Positions 1-8,114 of a stretch of DNA of 64,000 nt are shown piece after piece; positions within the stretch are counted from its first letter, which is position 1; every line of letters starts with the position of its first letter. The stretch is taken from contig JANXUF010000022.1 in the NCBI GenBank assembly GCA_025356335.1, positions 1 through 64,000 on the forward strand, read 5' to 3'. Origin of the DNA: Actinomycetes bacterium (GTDB taxonomy: Bacteria > Actinomycetota > Acidimicrobiia > Acidimicrobiales > Ilumatobacteraceae). A program made the translations under genes and the position numbers. Below the pieces are notes generated by a model. It was not told the origin of the DNA. It saw only the letters and a program-made list of their open reading frames with translations, and did no database searches.

Positions 1-166
1 GGCGACGGGTCAGGTGGTGGAGACGATGGAGCAGTTGACGGATGCGAGTCGTCAGGTGTCGGCGACGGCGCAGCAGATTGCTGCGGCTGCCGGCAATTTG
101 GCTGATCTTGCCGGCAACCTCGAAACCACCGCCGCCGCCGCAGGTCGTTCGGCAGTCGACGTCTGA
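1..166 (+). CDS. Methyl-accepting chemotaxis protein, C-terminal end (partial)
   Basis: The window opens inside this gene; the visible frame (codons from base 2) gives 54 residues ending at TGA 164-166. The peptide is an Ala/Gln/Thr-rich helix (ASRQVSATAQQIAAAA) like the C-terminal adaptation helices of chemoreceptors, where Gln/Glu sites are methylated by CheR and demethylated by CheB. The stop overlaps the ATG of the downstream cheW, and CheA, CheB and CheR follow, so a receptor is the natural first gene of the operon. The sensory domain lies outside the window and the ligand cannot be guessed. Confidence 0.8.
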   Translation, partial: ATGQVVETMEQLTDASRQVSATAQQIAAAAGNLADLAGNLETTAAAAGRSAVDV

Positions 167-603
167 TGTCGGGCAGCGCGCTCGTCTTCCCGGTCGGAAT
201 GGATCAGTACGCGATCCCGGCTGGCCTCGTACGGGAAGTCGTGACGAACGTGCGCCCGACCCGCCTGCCCACCGCGCCGGACGTGTTGATCGGCGTGTTC
301 AACCTCCGCGGAGAAGTCGTGCCGATGTTCGACACTGCGGCGATGCTCGGCTTCGGGATGCTGCAGGGAGCCGATGTCGCCATCGTCGTGACGCTGCAGG
401 CCGGACCAGCAGGTTTCATGGTCGGTGCACTCCCGAGCATCCATATGCTTGGCCAGTCGATCGGACCCTCGGAACTTCGCGGCACGCTCGGTACCTATGA
501 CAGTCGCGACGGCATCGCCGTGCTGCTGGACGTCGAGCAGTTGATCCTGCCGCACACCAATCTGACGATGGCGCACAGCCACGACAGCGTGAGCGTCCAA
601 TGA
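166..603 (+). CDS. cheW: CheW-like coupling protein (first copy)
   Basis: This 145-residue protein is a single CheW domain, which bridges chemoreceptors to the CheA kinase in the cytoplasmic signalling array. The sequence shows the family hallmarks VREVV, the PDVLIGVFNLRGEVVPMFD strand pair near residues 42-62, and a C-terminal LLDVEQLI strand. It starts at ATG 166, sharing the A with the receptor stop, and its end overlaps the cheA start at 600, so translation is probably coupled. In a Wsp-type comparison it takes the place of WspB. Nothing appears truncated. Confidence 0.9.
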   Translation: MSGSALVFPVGMDQYAIPAGLVREVVTNVRPTRLPTAPDVLIGVFNLRGEVVPMFDTAAMLGFGMLQGADVAIVVTLQAGPAGFMVGALPSIHMLGQSIGPSELRGTLGTYDSRDGIAVLLDVEQLILPHTNLTMAHSHDSVSVQ

Positions 604-2840
604 CGGCCATGACGCTCGAGAAGATCAGGATGCTGTTCGCTCAGGAGGCCGAGCAGCGCCTGGCCAGGCTCGGTCAGCTGGCACTCGATCTCGACCCGGA
701 TTCGTTGCACGCTTCGGCTGACGTGATCGTCGAAATCTTCCGCGAGGTCCATACCATCAAAGGCTCGGCGGCGGTGTCCGGGTTCGAAGGCGTCGGACGG
801 TATGCGCACGCAGTCGAGGAGCGATTGGGGCAACTACGCTCTGGGGACGTGAAGCCGTCGGCGCCGATCGTCGACGCCCTGCTGATCGCCATCGACCGAC
901 TCGGTTCGCTGATCGCCGAGACCATCGAGGCCGCAGACGACATCGCCGACAGCGAGGCAAATCAGCACGCACTTGCCCAGCTCGACGCAGCATTCGAATC
1001 TCCGACGCTGCTCGACGCCTCCGACGCTGTGTCCACGGCGGTGGCACTGCCGGTGACGGCCGATTCCGTTGCTCCGGTGGTGCCAGTGGTGCTGGTGTTG
1101 CCGGTGATGCCGGTGCTGCCGGGAATGCCGGTGCTGCCGGTGCTGCCGGGAATGCCGGGAATGCCGGTGTTGCCCGTGTTGCCGTCTCGGAGTGCACCGC
1201 TCCCGAAGCCGCTCCGTGTCGACAACCGCCAGGGAGCGTCCTCGATGGCTCCGCCCTCCCGAGAGAGCGCTTCGACCGTGATGGTGCCGGTCGAACGGCT
1301 CGACGAGCTCGTCAGGATGGTCGGAGAAGCGGCGTCTGCCCATCTTCGTGTCGGCCGCATCATCGGTGAACAACTCGGGCTCGAAGCGTCGAGCGTTCCC
1401 GAGTTCGGCGAACTTTCCAAGGTACTCAACGAACTGCAGGAACGAGCGATGCGCACCCGGATGGTGCCGGTCTCGACGATCACGGATCCGCTGAAACGGG
1501 CGGTCCGCGATGCCGCCCGGGCACTCGGCAAGAACGTTCGGTGGGAGGTGAGGGGCGACGAGACGGAACTCGATCGCGGGGTCCTGCATCAGCTGTCCGA
1601 TGCATTGCTGCACCTGGTGCGCAACGCCGTCGATCACGGTATCGACAGTGCGGAGCGCCGGGCTGCTGCCGGCAAGCCGGCAGAGGGCACGATCCGCCTG
1701 CATGCGATGCAGCTCGGTTCCGAGGTCATCATCGCCGTCACCGACGACGGCGACGGTATCGACCTCGATCGGTTGCGTGAGCATGCCAGTCGGTTGGGCA
1801 TCGACACGGACGCACTGACCGACGATGAGACGATGCAGATCATCTTTCGGCCGGGCTTCTCGACGGCCACGTCGGTGTCGGACATCTCCGGGCGAGGAGT
1901 CGGTCTCGATGCGGTACGTGCAAGCGTCGAAGGTGCGAGGGGTCGCGTCGAGGTCAGGTCGACCAAGGGCAAGGGAAGTGAGTTCCGGATCGTCGTACCC
2001 ATCACGCTTGCAGTGCTGCGTTGTCTTCTCGTCGAGGCGAGCGGTCAACGATTTGCGCTGCCGCTGCACCGCATCGCGCTCGCTTTGGCCGATGACAGCG
2101 ACACGGTGTTGCAGGTGGAAGGGCGGCGCGTGATTCGACTCGACGGGCAACCGGTTCCGGTGTGCGAGTTGGCGACCGTGCTCGGCACCGCACCGACCAG
2201 GACCGGTCCGGGGACGCTCGTCGTCGTGAACGGCACCATCGGCAAGCTCGCTTTCGTCGTCGATGCGTTGCTCGGTCAACGCGACGTCGTCGTCAAGGGA
2301 CTGAGCAAACTCGTCCCCCGTCTCGGTGTCGTCGCCGGAGCGAGTGTCGAACCTGACGGTTCGATTCTGCTGGTACTCGATCCGCCTGGCCTGCTCGAAC
2401 GGGCGAAGGGATATACGCGGCGGACGCTCGTCGATGACGTCGACATTGCCGCTCCGACTGCGCATCACGGGCACATCCTTGTCGTCGATGACGCACTGAC
2501 CGTTCGCGAGCTACAACGCTCGATCCTCGAACGCGCCGGGTTCGCGGTGACGGTGGCGTGCGACGGCATCGAGGCGCTGCAGCAACTCGACGGGCATGTT
2601 TTCGATCTCGTCATCACCGATGTCGAGATGCCGAGAATGGACGGCTTCGGATTGACGGAGCAGATTCGCGCCACGCCGAGGATCTGCAACCTCGCTGTCC
2701 TGATGCTGACGTCGCGCGGGAGCGACAGCGACCGTCAGCGCGGTATGGACGCCGGCGCAGACGGCTACATCGTGAAGGACGCGTTCGACGAGCACGGTCT
2801 CATCGAAGCCGTCGATCGTCTGCTCGGAGCCCGGCTGTGA
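600..2840 (+). CDS. cheA: CheA-REC hybrid histidine kinase
   Basis: A 746-residue kinase with a fused receiver. The Hpt domain (about 5-105) has phospho-acceptor His51 in VHTIKGSA. A Val/Leu/Pro/Gly/Met-repeat linker spans about 155-200. Dimerisation follows at about 225-295 and then the ATPase domain, with the N-box (LLHLVRNAVDHGID) and G boxes DDGDGID and GRGVGLDAV. A CheW-like regulatory domain comes next, and then a receiver (about 625-743) with acceptor Asp674 in ITDVEMPRMDG. CheA-REC hybrids are typical of Wsp, Frz and Pil-type systems, in contrast to plain flagellar CheA. The receiver could be a phosphate sink or an internal relay. The stop overlaps the GTG of cheB. Confidence 0.93.
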   Translation: MTAMTLEKIRMLFAQEAEQRLARLGQLALDLDPDSLHASADVIVEIFREVHTIKGSAAVSGFEGVGRYAHAVEERLGQLRSGDVKPSAPIVDALLIAIDRLGSLIAETIEAADDIADSEANQHALAQLDAAFESPTLLDASDAVSTAVALPVTADSVAPVVPVVLVLPVMPVLPGMPVLPVLPGMPGMPVLPVLPSRSAPLPKPLRVDNRQGASSMAPPSRESASTVMVPVERLDELVRMVGEAASAHLRVGRIIGEQLGLEASSVPEFGELSKVLNELQERAMRTRMVPVSTITDPLKRAVRDAARALGKNVRWEVRGDETELDRGVLHQLSDALLHLVRNAVDHGIDSAERRAAAGKPAEGTIRLHAMQLGSEVIIAVTDDGDGIDLDRLREHASRLGIDTDALTDDETMQIIFRPGFSTATSVSDISGRGVGLDAVRASVEGARGRVEVRSTKGKGSEFRIVVPITLAVLRCLLVEASGQRFALPLHRIALALADDSDTVLQVEGRRVIRLDGQPVPVCELATVLGTAPTRTGPGTLVVVNGTIGKLAFVVDALLGQRDVVVKGLSKLVPRLGVVAGASVEPDGSILLVLDPPGLLERAKGYTRRTLVDDVDIAAPTAHHGHILVVDDALTVRELQRSILERAGFAVTVACDGIEALQQLDGHVFDLVITDVEMPRMDGFGLTEQIRATPRICNLAVLMLTSRGSDSDRQRGMDAGADGYIVKDAFDEHGLIEAVDRLLGARL
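1072..1185 (+). repeat. Degenerate 9-bp tandem repeat inside cheA linker
   Basis: About a dozen imperfect 9-bp units related to GCCGGTGCT or GCCGGGAAT encode a run of V-L-P, G-M-P and V-M-P triplets between the Hpt domain and the dimerisation domain. The repeat stays in frame. It is likely an unstructured or extended spacer whose copy number may vary between strains. Confidence 0.8.
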
Positions 2841-4018
2841 CGCCAACCCCCCGAGCAGCGTGTCGCGTCGTCGTCGTCGAGGATTCACTGGTCCAGCGCG
2901 CCCATCTCGTGGCGTTGCTGGAATCTGCCGGTGACATCGTCGTCATCGGCGAGGCCTCGACTGCAACGGAGGCGATCGAACTCGTGGACCGCCTCCGTCC
3001 CGACGTCGTCACGCTCGACCTGCAAATTCCCGGCGGAGGCGGCCAGCACGCGATCGAGCACATCATGGCGTATTCGCCGACCCCTGTCGTGGTGTTGTCG
3101 TCGACGGTCCAGAGTGACCGGTCGGCGCCGGCGATCGCAGCGCTTGTCGCCGGAGCGCTGATGGCGGTACCGAAACCGTTCCGCTGGACCATCGAACTCG
3201 AGAACGAATTCCGCGCGAATGTTCGGATCGCGCGCACGATCCCGGTGATCCGGCACCTCAAAGGACGCCTCCGGGGGACATCGCCGAACAGCCCGCCGGC
3301 GAAGGCGGGATTCGCCAAACGCGAACACGCATCCCTCTCGACGTCGCCCGCTGGGCCGACGATCGCGGGCGGGTCGACGACTGCGGGCGGGTCGACGACT
3401 TCGCCACCAAGTCCGACGACTGCGGGCGTGTCGACACAGCCGAATCCGCCGATCGTGGCAATCGCCGCGTCGACCGGGGGCCCGCCGGCGCTCGCCACCG
3501 TGTTGAGCGGCCTGACCGGTCTGAGAGCACCGATCCTCGTCGTTCAACATCTCCACCCTGATTTCGTGCAGGGCCTCGTCGATTGGATGGCACGGGTGTC
3601 GCCGCTCACCGTGGTCATCGCCCAACACGGCGATGTCGTTCGGGCGGGTGTCGTCTATGTCGGTCCAGGCGGGATGCACTTGCGGATCGGTCCGGGATCG
3701 CGTATCGAACTCGGTGAACAGCCGCTGACGATCCATCGTCCATCTGCGGACGAGCTCTTCACATCCATCGCCAAGGTGGTCGGCCAGCACGCGATCGGTG
3801 TCGTGCTGACGGGAATGGGCGAGGACGGAGCGACGGGTCTGACATCGATGCACAATCGTGGTGCACATACGATTGGTCAGGACGAGGCGACGAGTGCGGT
3901 CTATGGCATGCCACGTGCGGCGAAACGACGCGGCGCACTCGACCAAGTGCTCCCGTTGGGCGATATCGCCGGAGCGATCACCCGTGCTGTACTGAGTAGG
4001 ACGGGCGTGAACGGTTGA
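2837..4018 (+). CDS. cheB: CheB protein-glutamate methylesterase
   Basis: A 393-residue receptor demethylase/deamidase. The start is GTG 2837, overlapping the cheA stop as GTGA; it places the receiver strand VVVVEDS at residues 11-17, with phospho-acceptor Asp61 in LDLQIPGG. A Gly/Ser/Thr-rich linker with AGGSTT repeats runs from about 165 to 203. The C-terminal esterase domain carries the catalytic serine in AASTGGPPA (Ser212), the VVQHLHPDF histidine and the aspartate of VLTGMGEDG. Together with CheR it would set receptor methylation; in Wsp systems this homologue (WspF) strongly limits output. Upstream codons in the same frame lie inside cheA and are unlikely to be used. Confidence 0.93.
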   Translation: MTPTPRAACRVVVVEDSLVQRAHLVALLESAGDIVVIGEASTATEAIELVDRLRPDVVTLDLQIPGGGGQHAIEHIMAYSPTPVVVLSSTVQSDRSAPAIAALVAGALMAVPKPFRWTIELENEFRANVRIARTIPVIRHLKGRLRGTSPNSPPAKAGFAKREHASLSTSPAGPTIAGGSTTAGGSTTSPPSPTTAGVSTQPNPPIVAIAASTGGPPALATVLSGLTGLRAPILVVQHLHPDFVQGLVDWMARVSPLTVVIAQHGDVVRAGVVYVGPGGMHLRIGPGSRIELGEQPLTIHRPSADELFTSIAKVVGQHAIGVVLTGMGEDGATGLTSMHNRGAHTIGQDEATSAVYGMPRAAKRRGALDQVLPLGDIAGAITRAVLSRTGVNG

Positions 4019-5310
4019 AGTTGTCTGCACAGAGTCTGCAGTCGGCAGCAATGCTGCTCGAGGAACGGATCGGATTGCGACCCGACCCATCGTTCCGTCC
4101 CAGACTCGAGCGCGCCGTGTGCGATGTCGCTGTCGACCTTCAGACGGATCCCGACGAGGTCATCGACGGCCTTGCAGCCGATTCAGCGACGTTCGAACAG
4201 TTGGTCGATCGGATAACGGTGCAGGAGTCGGCCTTCTTCCGTCATCCGGAACAATTCGAAACGCTCGCTCGCGAGCTCCTGCCGGAAGTCGGCACGCCTG
4301 TGCATACATGGAGTGCAGCGTGCGCCAACGGCCAGGAGGCTTACAGCCTGGCGATGTTGATACAGGATCGCGGAGGCAACGGGTCGGTACTGGGGACTGA
4401 TATCAGCGAACACGCGTTGGAACGATCCCGTCGGGCGGTGTACACGGACCGCGAAATGGTTGGGGTCTCCGAGCTCAACCGGCAGCGGTATTTCCAGCGC
4501 CAGACGGAGTGCTGGCAGGCAGTGCCGAGCGTGCGCCAACTGGTGACGATTCGCCATCACAATCTGCTGGACCCGATTCCACCGGAGGTCGAACGATGTC
4601 AGGTCGTCTTCTGCCGAAACGTGCTCATCTACTTCGGTCAGCGCCACGCCAAACGGTTTCTCAGCAAGCTTGCCGACGTCATGCAGCCCTCGGCATTCCT
4701 CTTCCTCGGCTCGTCGGAAACACTGTGGCACATCGATGAACGCTTCGAGGCGCTGCGGACCGGCCGTGGCTACGTGTATCGGGTGACACCGAAGGCATCG
4801 TCCCGCGCGATGAAATCGTCGCCTCGTCCGACGAGCACCCGCTCGGGAACAGTCCGGCAAACCGTCCGCTCCCCAACGGTGCCGGGGCGCAGTTCCCCGC
4901 CCGAACGCCGACCTCCACCTGTCACTCGGCCGGACGATGCCGCCGAGCGGACCCCTGAGCCGAGTGTCGTCGATGGCCAGCGGCGCGGAGAGGAGCTCAT
5001 GCGGGCCGGAAGAGTTGCTGAGGCAATCGTTGAATTCCGCAAGTGGGTCTACCGATCGTCGGAGGAGCCGATGTCGCACTTCCACCTCGGCACGGCGTTG
5101 GAAGCAGCGGGTGACCGCACCGCAGCGAGACGTTCCTATCAGTCGGCGCTCGCAGCTACCAACCGTTGCGATCAGGACCAACTCGCCACGCAGCTCGATG
5201 GCTACGGCCCCGAGGACCTCCGCCACATGCTCCATCACCGTGCTCAGCAGGTGCTCCCCGAGGATCCGGCACTTCCCATATCGACGACCGCACGGAGGAC
5301 CGACGAGTGA
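4015..5310 (+). CDS. cheR: CheR receptor methyltransferase with C-terminal helical-repeat tail
   Basis: A 431-residue SAM-dependent glutamate methyltransferase. The start is TTG 4015, overlapping the cheB stop. Visible motifs are the ESAFFRHPEQF substrate region (71-81), the SAM-binding loop WSAACANGQEAYS (99-111; the common form is GEEPY), GTDIS (127-131) and FCRNVLIYF. After a Pro/Arg/Ser-rich linker the last 110 residues resemble a TPR pair (EELMRAGRVAEAIVEFRK; HLGTALEAAGDRTAARRSY). Flagellar CheR lacks this tail; WspC-type CheR proteins have it. The tail probably mediates protein contacts. Confidence 0.9.
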   Translation: MKLSAQSLQSAAMLLEERIGLRPDPSFRPRLERAVCDVAVDLQTDPDEVIDGLAADSATFEQLVDRITVQESAFFRHPEQFETLARELLPEVGTPVHTWSAACANGQEAYSLAMLIQDRGGNGSVLGTDISEHALERSRRAVYTDREMVGVSELNRQRYFQRQTECWQAVPSVRQLVTIRHHNLLDPIPPEVERCQVVFCRNVLIYFGQRHAKRFLSKLADVMQPSAFLFLGSSETLWHIDERFEALRTGRGYVYRVTPKASSRAMKSSPRPTSTRSGTVRQTVRSPTVPGRSSPPERRPPPVTRPDDAAERTPEPSVVDGQRRGEELMRAGRVAEAIVEFRKWVYRSSEEPMSHFHLGTALEAAGDRTAARRSYQSALAATNRCDQDQLATQLDGYGPEDLRHMLHHRAQQVLPEDPALPISTTARRTDE

Positions 5311-5687
5311 AGTCAATGGTGTGCTTTCGGACCGATCAAGGAAAATTCGCCGTACCCGTGGCGGCGGCACGGGCTGTTCGGCTCGCCAGTGGATTGGTCA
5401 CGATCCCGGAGCAGCGCTCCGAAATCGCCGGGGTACTGCCGGGCAACCCCCCGCTGACCGTACTGGCGGTGCTCGGTGACGGTGGCGAGCATGTCCTCGT
5501 CCTCGAGTCGCACGACATACAGTTCGGTCTCCAGGTCCGTGAGGTCTACGGCGTCACCCGCGTGCAGGACGACGAGATCAGACCAGGACGGGTCGGCGGA
5601 GACACATCGCTCTTCGTCGGAACGTTGCAGGACCCTGACGCCCTTGTCCTGATCGTCGACGCTGACGAGATGGCGACGAGACTATGA
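5307..5687 (+). CDS. cheW: CheW-like coupling protein (second copy)
   Basis: A 126-residue single-domain protein. GTG 5307 overlaps the cheR stop (GTGA) and fits the operon's stop-start habit; ATG 5316 is the alternative. CheW-like features are the FAVPVAAARAVRLA strand, an EIAGVLPGNPPLTVLAVLGD segment where CheW has its N-L-R-G turn, and a terminal ALVLIVDADEM strand. It is more divergent than the first copy and lacks the R-G motif. In a Wsp layout it corresponds to WspD, which keeps the kinase and receptor together. Confidence 0.82.
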   Translation: MKSMVCFRTDQGKFAVPVAAARAVRLASGLVTIPEQRSEIAGVLPGNPPLTVLAVLGDGGEHVLVLESHDIQFGLQVREVYGVTRVQDDEIRPGRVGGDTSLFVGTLQDPDALVLIVDADEMATRL

Positions 5688-6661
5688 GCGATACAGCAGC
5701 CGGAACGGTTGCCGGTAGTTCCGGCCGGATTCTCGTCGCCGAGGATTCACTCGTCATCCGCACGGTGGTCAGCGAGCAACTGATGGACGCAGGCTACGAC
5801 GTCGTTCAGGCAATCGATGGCGAGGCCGCGCTGGCACAGTGTGCAGCAACACGGCCGGATGCGATCCTGCTGGATATAGAAATGCCAGGTCTCGACGGCC
5901 ACCAGGTGCTGGCGAGACTGAAGCAGGACGAGGGGTTGCGTGACATCCCCGTCGTGTTCCTCACCGGTCGGACCGGGACCGATGAGATGGTGGCCGGCCT
6001 GCGCGAAGGCGCTCACGACTATCTGCGGAAACCGTTCGAACCGGCGGAGCTGTTGGCAAGGATCGGCGGTGCGGTGCGCATCAAGCGACTGCAGGACGAA
6101 CTACGTGAACGCAACGAAGAACTCAAGTATCTCAGCGAGACGGACGGGCTCACAGGAGCGACCAATCGGCGTCACATCGACGGTGTGCTCGATCGCTTCT
6201 CCGGCACGTCGAGACGGCACCAAGAACCGTACGCGCTCGTGATGTTCGATATCGACCATTTCAAATCCGTCAACGACACGGAAGGGCACCCGGGAGGGGA
6301 CCAGGTACTGCGGGAACTGGTGGTGCGGCTGAGGTCGATAGCCCGCGACGATGATGTGGTCGGACGCTGGGGTGGCGAGGAGTTCGTGATCATCGCCCCG
6401 CGCACGACGATCGAAGGCGCAGCTGTGCTTGCCGAGCGTGCGCGCCTCGTGGTTGCCGAACGGTCGTTCGCAATCGGCGACCATGACATTGCCGTCACCG
6501 TCAGCGCCGGCTGCGCATCAGGAATCGGCGAGTATCCGGCGTCCCTCGTCAGACGCGCCGATCAGGCCCTGTACGAGTCGAAATTACAAGGACGTAACCG
6601 TGTCACGTGTAGTTCCCCGCACGACGTGATCGGTCACTCTTCCCCGCAGATGATGCAGTAA
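5684..6661 (+). CDS. REC-GGDEF response regulator, diguanylate cyclase (WspR-like)
   Basis: A 325-residue output protein. The receiver domain (about 14-130) has acceptor Asp64 in LLDIEMPG, the Thr of FLTGR and the Lys of LRKPFEP. A charged helix (RLQDELRERNEELKYLSETD) leads to a GGDEF domain (about 150-315). The active-site loop is GGEEF (230-234), a form seen in active cyclases, and an inhibitory RxxD site (RDDD, 221-224) sits exactly five residues before it, so product inhibition by c-di-GMP is expected. FDIDHFKSVND is the metal/substrate strand. It is the last gene of the operon (TAA 6659-6661), overlapping cheW2 by ATGA, and is the likely phosphorylation target of the CheA hybrid. Confidence 0.93.
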   Translation: MSDTAAGTVAGSSGRILVAEDSLVIRTVVSEQLMDAGYDVVQAIDGEAALAQCAATRPDAILLDIEMPGLDGHQVLARLKQDEGLRDIPVVFLTGRTGTDEMVAGLREGAHDYLRKPFEPAELLARIGGAVRIKRLQDELRERNEELKYLSETDGLTGATNRRHIDGVLDRFSGTSRRHQEPYALVMFDIDHFKSVNDTEGHPGGDQVLRELVVRLRSIARDDDVVGRWGGEEFVIIAPRTTIEGAAVLAERARLVVAERSFAIGDHDIAVTVSAGCASGIGEYPASLVRRADQALYESKLQGRNRVTCSSPHDVIGHSSPQMMQ

Positions 6662-6689
6662 CTCGGGCCGACCATCGGCGTACGGCGAC

Positions 6690-6706
6690 GATGACGAATC
6701 GTCATC
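6690..6706. promoter_or_regulatory. Perfect 17-bp palindrome
   Basis: GATGACGA (6690-6697) and its exact complement TCGTCATC (6699-6706) flank a single central base, about 30 bp after the diguanylate cyclase stop and 160 bp before the next gene. The one-base loop is too tight for a normal terminator hairpin, so a dimeric regulator site for the downstream gene is more likely. No T-run follows. Confidence 0.4.
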
Positions 6707-6867
6707 TGACAACGATTCGATGTCGATTATGTTGCATTTCCATGACGGATGGACTAGACAGTCACTCCAACACCGCACTGCGAGTTCGTGCGAGGGGCGA
6801 GGATGACACCCTCTGATTGCCCAATGGCCGGATCCATTCCGCCCAGCAGGTCATGAAAAGGACGGAA

Positions 6868-7860
6868 ATGTACGACGAAGAACCCCGGTACATCACAGGG
6901 CCGAATCGAAAACGCTCGACACGGGATCCGTTCGTCGCCCGTATCGGGCTGATCGTCGTCGGTTTCGTGATGCTGCTGCCCGTCGCCATCTTCCTGCGCC
7001 CGGATTCCGGCGCAACGGTCAAGACCTCCGGACTGCCTGGTGCCGTCGCTGTCCTCCAGCCGGCGGTAGCCGTCGCCAGTGTCGATACCGCGCCGATCTC
7101 GAACGACGGGACGACAGGCTCGGGGACCGCAACAGATCTTTCGCAGACGTCGCCATCTGACGCAGCGTCGCCCGCCGAGGCGTTGCCGGCCTCCCCGACG
7201 CTGCCGGCCGCCGAGACATTGCCGCCAGCGGAGACGCTCCCCGCTGCGCAGACACTCCCTCCGGCGGCGACGCAAGCCGATTCCACGGCGTTGTCCGGCG
7301 GCAGCGCTACGACGAAGCGAACGTCTGCAAACGCCACGACGGCGGAGGCACCTGCGACAACGAAGTCGGCCAGGACGACGACCACCACGGTGGCGCCGAC
7401 GACCACCGCCGCTCCGGCGAAGGTGACGGTTCCGGCACAGGCCACGAAGGTGCCACCCGCCACTTCGGCCGCCAAGGCGCCGGTCACAACGGCGACAAAG
7501 ACCGTACAGACCACCACGGCACCGAAGCAGACGACCAAGCCGGCACCGACCACGACCACGACCACGACCGTCGCACCGAAGAACTACAGCGCCGCCGAGG
7601 TCCAGGCGATCATCGTTTCGATCTGGCCGGCCGATCAGCAGACACAGGCCTTGGCCATCGCGTGGCGGGAAAGCAACGACAAGCCGACGGCGCAGAACTT
7701 CTGCTGTTACGGTTTGTTCCAGATCCACTACCAAGCGAACCAGGCGTGGCTGAACTCGGTCGGCATCTCCAACCCGGCACAACTTTTCGACCCGAAGACC
7801 AACGCCTACATCGCCCTGCTGATGTACCAGCGTTCCGGCTGGGCTCCGTGGAACGCCTGA
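6868..7860 (+). CDS. Membrane-anchored lysozyme-like (SLT-fold) protein with Thr/Ala/Pro stalk
   Basis: A 330-residue protein with a short Arg/Lys-rich cytoplasmic head, one membrane segment (about 27-46, IGLIVVGFVMLLPVAIFL), a roughly 190-residue Thr/Ala/Pro/Lys stalk with many ATTT and APTT runs, and a C-terminal domain of about 90 residues. That domain looks like a transglycosylase/lysozyme fold: LAIAWRESND carries the presumed catalytic Glu, CCYGLFQIHY matches the Y-G-L-F-Q-I/M core, and NAYIALLMYQRSGWAPWNA closes it. It probably cleaves peptidoglycan outside the membrane at a distance set by the stalk. ATG 6868 has AAAAGGA five bases upstream; ATG 6853 is the alternative. Confidence 0.78.
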   Translation: MYDEEPRYITGPNRKRSTRDPFVARIGLIVVGFVMLLPVAIFLRPDSGATVKTSGLPGAVAVLQPAVAVASVDTAPISNDGTTGSGTATDLSQTSPSDAASPAEALPASPTLPAAETLPPAETLPAAQTLPPAATQADSTALSGGSATTKRTSANATTAEAPATTKSARTTTTTVAPTTTAAPAKVTVPAQATKVPPATSAAKAPVTTATKTVQTTTAPKQTTKPAPTTTTTTTVAPKNYSAAEVQAIIVSIWPADQQTQALAIAWRESNDKPTAQNFCCYGLFQIHYQANQAWLNSVGISNPAQLFDPKTNAYIALLMYQRSGWAPWNA

Positions 7861-7881
7861 ACCACGCGACCTGATTTCCGG

Positions 7882-7910
7882 TTGGACAGCGGCGAAGCGT
7901 GCCGTAGTAT
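7882..7910 (+). promoter_or_regulatory. Promoter of tRNA-Arg
   Basis: A -35 element TTGGAC (7882-7887) and a -10 element TAGTAT (7905-7910) are separated by exactly 17 bp. The tRNA begins 17 bp after the -10. This is a plausible vegetative-sigma promoter. Confidence 0.65.
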
Positions 7911-7927
7911 GGCGAGTCGGTTGATTT

Positions 7928-8003
7928 GCGCCCGTAGCTCAATGGATAGAGCGTTTGACTACGGATCAAAAGGTTCGGGGTTCGAGTCCCTGCGGGCGCG
8001 CCA
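7928..8003 (+). tRNA. tRNA-Arg (anticodon ACG)
   Basis: The acceptor stem GCGCCCG (7928-7934) pairs with CGGGCGC (7993-7999), followed by discriminator G and an encoded CCA (8001-8003). The anticodon arm is TTTGA-CTACGGA-TCAAA, giving anticodon ACG, whose A34 is normally deaminated to inosine by TadA so that one tRNA reads CGU, CGC and CGA. The T arm contains GGTTCGAGTCC. tRNA-Arg genes are common phage and island integration targets, which fits the integrase stub just downstream. Confidence 0.97.
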
Positions 8004-8040
8004 ATTGAATACCGCTTCTGACCAGGAGTGATACGACACG

Positions 8041-8065
8041 AAGGCCTCGCTGACAGCGAGGCCTT
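8041..8065 (+). terminator. Hairpin terminator after tRNA-Arg
   Basis: AAGGCCTCGCT (8041-8051) and AGCGAGGCCTT (8055-8065) form a perfect 11-bp stem with a 3-base loop, 38 bp after the tRNA. Only a short T tract follows, as is usual in high-G+C genomes. Confidence 0.7.
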
Positions 8066-8114
8066 CGCCGATTTTCCGCCGATGGATCGGAAATGTCTCG
8101 AATCGGAGGTCGTC

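Noticed and set aside
834..2474. A 546-codon frame antisense to cheA
   Set aside because: It is a by-product of high-G+C third codon positions; the plus strand carries clear Hpt, ATPase and CheW motifs.
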